DNA from: 0-14-3-00-62-12 sp034440555 | GTDB taxonomy: Bacteria > Pseudomonadota > Gammaproteobacteria > Xanthomonadales > Ahniellaceae | NCBI GenBank assembly: GCA_034440555.1 | Contig: JAWXCG010000209.1 | Span: 1-14,357 of the forward strand | Direction of reading: 5' to 3' | Length of the DNA: 14,357 nucleotides | Shown here: piece after piece, positions 6,406 through 12,631 of the stretch | How positions within the stretch are numbered: the first letter of the stretch is position 1 | How the letters are laid out: every line of letters starts with the position of its first letter | Notes under the pieces: generated by a model | The model's input: the letters and a program-made list of their open reading frames with translations, nothing else | Told to the model about the DNA's origin: nothing | The model's database searches: none | Translations under genes and position numbers: made by a program

Positions 6406-9036
6406 ATGAAAATTATCAACGAAAATCAAGACCGCGAGAATCCGGCCAACGCAAGTTTGGGCCGCGCCGGTCGCCCCTGTCTTCGTGCATCCTGCGATGA
6501 AGCGTTGTCGCGACTGCAGCAGGCGCTTACTGCGATCGGAACACAGTCGCCGGCGACAGCGAGTGTCCTCGAAGCCATCGAGCACATTGAATACCTGATG
6601 CGCAATGCGGAAAGCGTGGAATCGCGTTATCGCAGCTTGCTCGATTCCGTACCCGATGCCGTCACCGTGCACGACCGCGCCGGTCGCATCATTGATGCGA
6701 ACCAGACCGCGGTGGAACTCTACGGCTACAGCTTGGAGCAGCTCAAAGAGCGCAGCGTCTTCGACCTCAATCCTGGTCTCGCCCAAGATCACATGGACGA
6801 GGTTTGGCGCACCTACAAGCTGGGGAAAACGGTTACTGTCGAAACCGAGAACAGGCATCGCGATGGAACGAAGTTTCCGATCGAAGTCCATTCCAACTTG
6901 TTCGTGGATGGCAACGAGAAACGCATCATTGCGGTGGCACGCAGCATCTCCGCCCGACGCGAGACCGAGCGCGCCATTCGCGAGTCTGATGCACGCTATC
7001 GACAGCTGTTCGATGCCATCGACAAAGGCATTGTGGTGCAGGACAGCAACGGCAATGTGATTTCGGCCAATGCTGCTGCCGAGCGGCTGTTGCAGCTCTC
7101 GGAACGCACTTTGATCGACAAGGGCTTCGATCCCCAGCAGTGGCGCCTGGTGGATGTTGACAGTCAACCAATCGCTGAACGCGACCTTCCCCCCTACGCT
7201 GCGTTGCGCACCGGTGCGGTGGTCGATTCAACTTTGATCGGTGTGTTCAATCCGATCGCCAACCGCTACTACTGGTTCAATATTTTTTCGATGCCGCAAT
7301 TTCGTGAGGGCGAGACGCGGCCGTTCCAGGTAATCAGCCTGTTCGGCGATGTAACGGAGCTCAAGCGTCAGGCAGTATTGTTCGAAGAGGTACAAAAACT
7401 CGCTGCAATTGGCGCATGGGAGATCGACTTCCGTCGCGATCGCGTGTTTGGCAGCGACGAAGTGTACCGACTGCACGGTCTAGTCCCTGACAGCACGCTC
7501 GCGTTGAAGGATTACCTGTCGAGCTTTGTTTCTGCGGATGCGACGCGACTGCAACGCGTGATCGAGGAAGCCCGAAGTACTGGCAAGTCTTTTGATGTCG
7601 AAGCCCGTACCGCAACATCCAGCGGACAGCGTCGCTGGTTACGGGTGATCGGACACAGCCAGTCCCAGTCTAACTTCGAAGCCAGCCTTATCGGTGTCAG
7701 CCAGGACATCAGCGAGCGCAAGCGTTTCGAGGAAAACCTGCGTCGACAGTCGCTGACCGATGCCTTGACCGGGCTGAGCAATCGCGACGATATGTTGCGC
7801 CAGCTCACGCGCGCCATTGACGAGGCCCAACCGGGCGCTGGGCCGGCGTTGCTCCACGTCGATTTGGATCGATTCAAGGTAATCAACGATCTGCTCGGTC
7901 ACAGCGCTGGCGATGGCTTGCTGGTGGCTGCCGCGCAGCGGCTGAAAAAACTATCTGGACCCGATGTGCTGATCGCGCGCTTCGGCGGCGACGAGTTCAT
8001 GCTGATGTTGACTGGCGATGACAGCGACGCCAAATCACGCGCTCTTGCCGTGCAGATCACCCACGCCTTCGCCGAACCGTTCCCACATAGTGGCGAAGAA
8101 TTCACCATCACCACGTCGGTCGGGATCGCGCAGTATCCGGGCGACGGCGCCACGATTCAGCAGCTGATCAACCATGCCGATGCAGCCATGTTCGACGCCA
8201 AACGGCGCGGCCGCAACAACTGGCAGCAGTTCTCGCCGGCTTTGGCACGCAAGCTGACCGACCGCCTGTTGATCGAGACGCAGCTGCGCCGTGCGCTGGA
8301 CAATCAGGAGTTCTATCTGGAATTCCAGCCACAGGTCGATTTGCAATCGGGTCGTGTGGTCGGCGCTGAAGCTTTGTTGCGCTGGCGCAATCGATTGCTA
8401 GGCGAGCTCGGTCCCGACCAGTTTGTCAGTCATGCCGAAAACACCGGCGATATTGTGCGCATCGGTGCCTGGGTCATACGCGAATCCTGCCGACAATTGC
8501 GCCAATGGCGAGACTCCGGACTGCCACTGCGATGCATCGCAGTGAATGTTTCCTACCGTCAGTTTCTTGGGGAAAACCTCTCAGAGATCGTTCAGGCGGC
8601 GCTCAAAGAATTCGACCTTCCTGGTGAGGCGCTGGAGTTGGAGATGACCGAGCGCGTGCTGATTGAAGATGTCCCAGACACGATGGAAACCTTCGACACC
8701 TTGCGCGCGTTGGGGGTGTCGCTGGTCATTGATGACTTCGGCGAAGGCTACAGCGCGCTCAACTACCTGCGGCGATTGCCCTTCAATGGCATCAAAATCA
8801 GCCACACTTTCATGCACGGCATTCCACTGAATCCAGCCGACACGACAATCTGCGAGGCGATTATTCGCATCGCCCAATCGCTCGATCTCAGCGTCGTGGC
8901 CGAAGGCGTGGAAACCGAACTGCAGCGAAGTTTTCTGCTCAAGCAAGGCACAACCCTGGCGCAGGGCTTTTTGTTCTCGCGTGCAGTAAGCACCGAGGCT
9001 TTCGTCGAATATGCGCGTGATCGAATTGGGCATTGA
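6406..9036 (+). CDS. PAS-PAS-PAS-GGDEF-EAL cyclic di-GMP signalling protein
   Basis: Sensor enzyme that may make and/or break cyclic di-GMP. No membrane segment or signal peptide is visible in the 876 residues, so it is probably cytosolic. Domains in order: PAS1 about 73-193 (SRYRSLLDSVPDAVTVHD), PAS2 194-320 (DARYRQLFDAIDKGIVV), a PAS-like PAS3 325-440 (IGAWEIDFRRD), GGDEF 448-605 and EAL 615-870. The GGDEF site RFGGDEF (527-531) and its DLDRFKVIND segment are intact, but no RxxD inhibitory site precedes it. The EAL domain keeps E655 of EALLRW, the Asn of NVSYRQF, EMTE, Asp776-Asp777 in DDFGEGYS, Lys797, AEGVE and QGF; the usual KID is KIS, with Ser799. ATG 6406 is preferred, with a GAGGGG stretch just upstream; GTG 6373 and 6391 and TTG 6403 are in-frame alternatives. 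Output direction is uncertain. Confidence 0.92.
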   Translation: MKIINENQDRENPANASLGRAGRPCLRASCDEALSRLQQALTAIGTQSPATASVLEAIEHIEYLMRNAESVESRYRSLLDSVPDAVTVHDRAGRIIDANQTAVELYGYSLEQLKERSVFDLNPGLAQDHMDEVWRTYKLGKTVTVETENRHRDGTKFPIEVHSNLFVDGNEKRIIAVARSISARRETERAIRESDARYRQLFDAIDKGIVVQDSNGNVISANAAAERLLQLSERTLIDKGFDPQQWRLVDVDSQPIAERDLPPYAALRTGAVVDSTLIGVFNPIANRYYWFNIFSMPQFREGETRPFQVISLFGDVTELKRQAVLFEEVQKLAAIGAWEIDFRRDRVFGSDEVYRLHGLVPDSTLALKDYLSSFVSADATRLQRVIEEARSTGKSFDVEARTATSSGQRRWLRVIGHSQSQSNFEASLIGVSQDISERKRFEENLRRQSLTDALTGLSNRDDMLRQLTRAIDEAQPGAGPALLHVDLDRFKVINDLLGHSAGDGLLVAAAQRLKKLSGPDVLIARFGGDEFMLMLTGDDSDAKSRALAVQITHAFAEPFPHSGEEFTITTSVGIAQYPGDGATIQQLINHADAAMFDAKRRGRNNWQQFSPALARKLTDRLLIETQLRRALDNQEFYLEFQPQVDLQSGRVVGAEALLRWRNRLLGELGPDQFVSHAENTGDIVRIGAWVIRESCRQLRQWRDSGLPLRCIAVNVSYRQFLGENLSEIVQAALKEFDLPGEALELEMTERVLIEDVPDTMETFDTLRALGVSLVIDDFGEGYSALNYLRRLPFNGIKISHTFMHGIPLNPADTTICEAIIRIAQSLDLSVVAEGVETELQRSFLLKQGTTLAQGFLFSRAVSTEAFVEYARDRIGH

Positions 9037-9113
9037 CCGACCTTCATCGACGGACGATCGCCCACCGTTTTTGAATTCCCGTTGGCAACGCCAGAACCGA
9101 ACCATGGCACGGC

Positions 9114-9119
9114 TATGAT
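9114..9119 (+). promoter_or_regulatory. Possible -10 box (TATGAT) for the GNAT gene
   Basis: TATGAT lies 34 bases before the acetyltransferase ATG. TTGGCA at 9082-9087 is a good -35 hexamer, but its 26-base spacing is too long, and the correctly spaced hexamer is poor. The 116-base gap after the GGDEF-EAL gene suggests a separate transcript. A run of five T at 9068-9072 is preceded only by a very short repeat, so no terminator is called. Confidence 0.3.
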
Positions 9120-9152
9120 GCCTACTTCCCGATGCCTCGAGGCCAGCGGCGC

Positions 9153-9635
9153 ATGACCTATAGCATTCGACCGATTACTGAGGCTGACAACACCGCCCTC
9201 GCCCACATCATCCGTGCGGTGATGCCCGAGTTCGGTGCCGATGGTCCGGGCTTCGCGATTCACGATGCGGAAGTATCAAAGATGAGTTTCGCTTACGCGG
9301 CACCTGGCTGCGCCTACTTCGTTGTCGAGTCTGAGGGACGTGTTCTGGGCGGCGGCGGAGTTGCCCCGCTGGCGAACGCTGAGCCCGATATCTGTGAGCT
9401 GCGCAAGATGTACTTTCTTGCGGAGTTACGCCGCCAAGGCGCCGGCAGCGCTCTGATGCAACAGTGCCTGGAAGCGGCGCGAACGCTCGGCTTCAAGCGC
9501 TGCTATCTGGAAACGCTCACCGGTATGGATGACGCCAAGCGCCTGTACCGCAAGACCGGGTTCCGATCGATTGCACAATCCCTGGGTGCTACCGGTCACT
9601 TTGGTTGCGATAGCTTCTTTATCCTCGATCTGTAA
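9153..9635 (+). CDS. GNAT-family N-acetyltransferase
   Basis: Predicted to move an acetyl group from acetyl-CoA to an amine; the acceptor is not evident. The 160 residues form a single GNAT domain. The acetyl-CoA pyrophosphate loop RRQGAG is at 93-98, following the beta-4 strand ELRKMYF. Motif B follows with FKRCYLETLTGMDDAKRLYRKTGFRSI. The C-terminal GHFGCDSFFILDL is the usual last strand seen in small stand-alone amino-acid or small-molecule acetyltransferases. ATG 9153 is chosen because GAGG (9139-9142) is 10 bases upstream and the fold starts with TYSIRPIT; ATG 9132 would add seven residues with no good ribosome binding site. It converges with orn across a REP-like element. Confidence 0.85.
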   Translation: MTYSIRPITEADNTALAHIIRAVMPEFGADGPGFAIHDAEVSKMSFAYAAPGCAYFVVESEGRVLGGGGVAPLANAEPDICELRKMYFLAELRRQGAGSALMQQCLEAARTLGFKRCYLETLTGMDDAKRLYRKTGFRSIAQSLGATGHFGCDSFFILDL

Positions 9636-9660
9636 AACGAACCGGACTCGCTTTTGTAAA

Positions 9661-9720
9661 AGCCGCTCTTATGGGAGCAGCACTTTTAGGAGCGGCTGTT
9701 GTGGGAGCGGCGCAAGCCGC
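9661..9720. repeat. REP-like palindromic element between convergent genes
   Basis: Two inverted repeats lie in tandem. The outer pair is AGCCGCTC (9661-9668) with GAGCGGCT (9690-9697). The second is GCGGC (9707-9711), loop GCAA, GCCGC (9716-9720). The motif (T)GGGAGC or AGGAGC recurs three times (from about 9672, 9688 and 9702), and the last copy reads TGTGGGAGCGGCGCAAGCC, the form of REP sequences common in Pseudomonas and Xanthomonadales genomes. It occupies the 96-base space between the ends of the GNAT and orn genes and may act as a two-way terminator or mRNA 3'-end stabiliser. No second copy was seen in this window. Confidence 0.65.
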
Positions 9721-9731
9721 GAAGCTTTTGA

Positions 9732-10352
9732 TCAGATTTCAGAGCGGAGCATCGCGGCTGACGCGGCCCCGGCAATTGCTAATGGCTCAGGTGGCTGTTC
9801 GCCGAGACCCGCCAGTGCCCCCATGTGCTGCCGGTAGTATCGCAATTCCGCAATTGATTCGTGCGCATCTGACAGCGCGGTATGCGTACCGCGCTTGCTG
9901 AAACCGCTCAGCAGGCCGGGATTCCAGCGTCGTACCAATTCCTTCAACGTTGACACATCCAGATTCCGGTAGTGAAAATAGCGCTCCAGTTGCGGCATGC
10001 CGCGCACCAGGAAACGACGATCCTGGCAGATCGAGTTGCCACAAATAGGTGACTTCCCCACTGGTACCCAGGCTTCAAGAAAACGGATCGTCGCCAACTC
10101 AGCGGTGGCGGCGTCTACCATTGATTCGATTACCCGCTGCCAAAGTCCGGATGCCCGATGATGCTGGCGATTCCAATCGTCCATTGCCTCGAGTCGTTGC
10201 AGCGAATGTCGAATTGCGAACTCGGGACCCTCAGCCAATACATTCAAGTCTTTGTCGGTAACCACGGTTGCGATCTCGATGATTGAGTCGCTATCGGGAT
10301 CCAGACCGGTCATTTCCAGATCGATGAAGATCAGGTTGGCTTCGTTTGTCAC
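9732..10352 (-). CDS. orn: Oligoribonuclease
   Basis: 3'-5' exoribonuclease that turns 2- to 5-mer RNA, chiefly dinucleotides including pGpG from cyclic di-GMP, into mononucleotides; usually essential in gammaproteobacteria. DEDDh active-site residues are visible: Asp11 and Glu13 in FIDLEMTGLD, Asp111 in NSICQDRRFL, His157 in KRGTHTAL, and Asp162 in SDAHESIAEL. The family segment YRNLDVSTLKELVRRWNP is present. At 206 residues it is about 20-25 longer than E. coli Orn; the extra part is an Ala/Pro/Gly-rich tail after RYYRQHM that ends just before the REP-like element. The start is GTG (10350-10352), with CAGAGGA (10361-10367, minus strand) 8 bases upstream. It is separated from tadA by 179 bases. 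Confidence 0.95.
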   Translation of the reverse strand: MTNEANLIFIDLEMTGLDPDSDSIIEIATVVTDKDLNVLAEGPEFAIRHSLQRLEAMDDWNRQHHRASGLWQRVIESMVDAATAELATIRFLEAWVPVGKSPICGNSICQDRRFLVRGMPQLERYFHYRNLDVSTLKELVRRWNPGLLSGFSKRGTHTALSDAHESIAELRYYRQHMGALAGLGEQPPEPLAIAGAASAAMLRSEI

Positions 10353-10479
10353 TGGTGTAGTCCTCTGAGATTCGGGCCGTCAATCAGAGTCGTGTGCACT
10401 TTTGGCCTGATCTTCTTTCTTGCAGGCCACATCCCCCGCCGCTGCGCGGCGCGCCCCTTGACTCAAGGGGCTGATCATA
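10353..10479 (-). promoter_or_regulatory. Structured leader and possible promoter of orn
   Basis: Read on the minus strand, TATGAT (10474-10479) could be a -10 box; the -35 is weak. Transcription from it would begin near 10467, inside a perfect dyad with 9-base arms (GCCCCTTGA at 10453-10461, TCAAGGGGC at 10463-10471). The leader then carries GCCGC/GCGGC (10438-10450), a 7-base-arm repeat TGGCCTG/CAGGCCA (10403-10409 and 10423-10429) with a 13-base loop, and CTCTGA/TCAGAG (10363-10368 and 10384-10389), which overlaps the Shine-Dalgarno. None is followed by a U-run. No known riboswitch is recognised. Confidence 0.4.
10453..10471. repeat. Perfect 19-base dyad upstream of orn
   Basis: Arms of nine bases (GCCCCTTGA and TCAAGGGGC) flank a single central C at 10462. 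The near-zero loop suits a dimeric DNA-binding protein better than an RNA hairpin terminator, and no T-tract follows on either strand. It overlaps the predicted orn transcription start. Confidence 0.55.
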
Positions 10480-10531
10480 CTTCGATTCTGGCAGTAGAGC
10501 AGCGAATTACGCCGTTCTATGCGCTGCACTT

Positions 10532-11038
10532 TTACTGTGGTGTCGGCTTGGTGCGGATTCTTTTGGTCCGAAAATAATCGGAGAGCATCTGTGATGCGAC
10601 TTCGGCCAGCACGCCGCTCTGTAGTTCGACGCGATGATTATGCTGATCAGATTGCAGCAGGTCGAATACGCTGCCGGCGGCACCAGTTTTGGGATCGCTG
10701 GCAGCGTATACAACGCGGCGTACGCGCGCGTGAACCATCGCCATCACGCACATCGCGCAGGGTTCAAGCGTTACGTACAGCGTAGTGCCGACCAGGCGAT
10801 GATTGCGAAGCACTTTCCCGCCGCGCCGCATCGCCACAATTTCGGCGTGGGCCGTGGGATCGTGCTCGCTGATGTTGCGATTACCGCCTTCGGCCAAGAG
10901 GTTTCCGGCCGCGTCAATCAGTACCGCGCCTACCGGAACTTCATCGTCGTCGTGCTGTGCGCGCACTGCGAGGTCCAGCGCCACACGCATCCACTGCGCG
11001 TCGATCTCCGACTGCGATCGTGCATCCATCGCCGGCAT
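10532..11038 (-). CDS. tadA: tRNA-specific adenosine deaminase (tRNA A34 to I34)
   Basis: Deaminates the wobble adenosine of tRNA-Arg(ACG) to inosine, so that one tRNA reads CGU, CGC and CGA. The 168-residue protein has the zinc cytidine-deaminase-like core: His64-Ala-Glu66 (PTAHAEIVAM), with Glu66 as proton shuttle, and Cys94/Cys97 in LEPCAMCVMAMVHAR. DPKTGAAGSVFDLLQ and HNHRVELQSGVL are typical of TadA rather than other deaminases. ATG 11036-11038 is chosen: GGAG lies 5 bases upstream, inside the last codons of guaA, and the start comes 2 bases after the guaA stop. GTG 11050, which would overlap guaA, and ATG 11029 are alternatives. The C-terminal basic tail (RTKRIRTKPTPQ) may contact tRNA. 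Very likely co-transcribed with guaA. Confidence 0.95.
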   Translation of the reverse strand: MPAMDARSQSEIDAQWMRVALDLAVRAQHDDDEVPVGAVLIDAAGNLLAEGGNRNISEHDPTAHAEIVAMRRGGKVLRNHRLVGTTLYVTLEPCAMCVMAMVHARVRRVVYAASDPKTGAAGSVFDLLQSDQHNHRVELQSGVLAEVASQMLSDYFRTKRIRTKPTPQ

Positions 11039-11040
11039 AC

Positions 11041-12600
11041 CTACTCCCACTCGATTGTCGCTGGTGGTTTGCCTGAAATGTCGTAGACCACGCGTGAGAT
11101 GCCGCGCAGCTCATTGACGATGCGGCGTGATACATGATCGAGAAAATCATAAGGCAGGTGCGCCCAGTGCGCAGTCATGAAATCGATGGTCTCGACCGCA
11201 CGCAAGGCGATCACCGGCTCATAGGCACGTGCATCGCCAACGACACCGACCGAACGCACCGGCAGGTACACCGCGAACGCCTGACTGACGCGATCGTAAA
11301 GACTCCATTTGCGCAGCTCTTCGATGAAGATGGCATCGGCCTGTGCCAGCAGATGCGCTGCCTCGGGCGTAACTTCGCCGAGGATACGCACGCCCAGACC
11401 GGGCCCGGGGAACGGATGGCGAAACACCATGTCGCGCGGAAGTCCCAGTTCAACCCCAATTCGGCGCACTTCATCCTTGAACAGTTCGCGCAGCGGTTCG
11501 TCCAGTTTGAGTTTCATGTGTTCGGGCAGGCCGCCGACATTGTGGTGTGACTTGATCACGTGCGCCTTGCCGGTCTTGGAACCTGCGGACTCGATCACGT
11601 CAGGGTAGATGGTGCCCTGCGCCAGCCAGCGTATGCCGGAAAGCTTATGCGCTTCCTCATCGAAAATCTCAATGAACAAACGACCGATGACCTTGCGTTT
11701 GGCTTCGGGGTCGCTGACGCCCTTGAGTGCCGCAAAATAGCGCTCCGCGGCATCCACACGAATAACCCGCACGCCCATGTTCTCGGCCATCATCGCCATC
11801 ACCTGGTCACCTTCGCGCCAGCGCAGCAAGCCGGTGTCGACGAAGACGCAGACCAGGCGATCGCCAATGGCGCGTTTCAACAGTGCCGCGACCACGGAAG
11901 AATCCACGCCGCCCGACAGTCCAAGCAATACTTCATCATTGCCGACCTGTACGCGTACGCGTTCGATGCAGTCGTCGACGATGTTGGCTGCCGTCCATAG
12001 CGTTTTGCAACCGCAGATATCGGCGACAAAGCGGCGCAGCAACGCGTCGCCGTGCTGGGTATGCGTGACTACCGGATGGAACTGCACTCCGTAGTAGCGA
12101 CGCACCGGGTCGGCCATCGCAGCCAACGGCAGCTCGTCGGTACTGGCGATGGCAACAAATCCTTCGGGGAGCTGGGTAACGCGATCACCGTGAGACATCC
12201 ACGCGCTCAGCGAGTCGCCTTCCAGATCGTCGAGCTGGAACAAGCGGCTGCTGCGATCGAACTTTACGGTTGCCTGCCCGAATTCACGATTGTGTCCAGC
12301 CTCGACTCGGCCGCCAAGTTGCATCGCCATGGTCTGCATGCCATAGCAAATGCCGAGGACCGGCACGCTCAAGTCGAACACCTGTTGAGGCGCGCGCGGC
12401 GCATCCGCCTCGACTGTCGACTCCGGCCCCCCCGACAGAATGATGCCACGAGGTGCGAAAGCAGCGATGTCTGCCGGATTGTGGTCCCAAGCCCAGATTT
12501 CGCAGTACACGCCGATCTCGCGGATGCGCCGCGCAATCAGTTGGGTGTACTGCGCGCCGAAGTCGAGAATCAGAATCTTGTCGGCGTGGATGTTGGTCAT
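11041..12600 (-). CDS. guaA: GMP synthase (glutamine-hydrolysing), with an altered glutaminase triad
   Basis: Converts XMP to GMP using ATP and ammonia released from glutamine. The 519-residue protein is full length. The N-terminal class I glutaminase domain (to about 195) begins KILILDFGAQYTQLIARRIRE and has nucleophile Cys85 in GICYGMQ and His175 in QFHP. The residue two after the His, normally the triad Glu (HPEVTHT), is Val177, codon GTA. The ATP-pyrophosphatase domain carries SGGVDSS, and the C-terminal dimerisation domain ends in KPPATIEWE, as in the family; HPFPGPGLGVRILGE and KSHHNVGGLP are intact. ATG 12598-12600 is chosen because GGAA lies 5 bases upstream and homology starts there; the longer upstream frame overlaps guaB and is not supported. 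It is 31 bases after guaB and 2 before tadA. Confidence 0.96.
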   Translation of the reverse strand: MTNIHADKILILDFGAQYTQLIARRIREIGVYCEIWAWDHNPADIAAFAPRGIILSGGPESTVEADAPRAPQQVFDLSVPVLGICYGMQTMAMQLGGRVEAGHNREFGQATVKFDRSSRLFQLDDLEGDSLSAWMSHGDRVTQLPEGFVAIASTDELPLAAMADPVRRYYGVQFHPVVTHTQHGDALLRRFVADICGCKTLWTAANIVDDCIERVRVQVGNDEVLLGLSGGVDSSVVAALLKRAIGDRLVCVFVDTGLLRWREGDQVMAMMAENMGVRVIRVDAAERYFAALKGVSDPEAKRKVIGRLFIEIFDEEAHKLSGIRWLAQGTIYPDVIESAGSKTGKAHVIKSHHNVGGLPEHMKLKLDEPLRELFKDEVRRIGVELGLPRDMVFRHPFPGPGLGVRILGEVTPEAAHLLAQADAIFIEELRKWSLYDRVSQAFAVYLPVRSVGVVGDARAYEPVIALRAVETIDFMTAHWAHLPYDFLDHVSRRIVNELRGISRVVYDISGKPPATIEWE

Positions 12601-12631
12601 CAGGGTTCCGATCGCGAAGTGGGTGCCCGCG

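Noticed and set aside
6154..7167. Long minus-strand open frame (337 codons) opposite the GT41/GGDEF-EAL junction
   Set aside because: It lies antisense to two genes with clear motifs, shows no recognisable domain, and long antisense frames are common in GC-rich coding DNA.
9037..9075. Possible terminator after the GGDEF-EAL gene (five T at 9068-9072)
   Set aside because: The only preceding inverted repeat is ATCG/CGAT, far too short and too distant for an intrinsic terminator.
10430..10505. tRNA-like folding of the paired repeats upstream of orn
   Set aside because: No T-loop GTTCGANNC, acceptor stem or anticodon arm could be fitted; the repeats are separate dyads.
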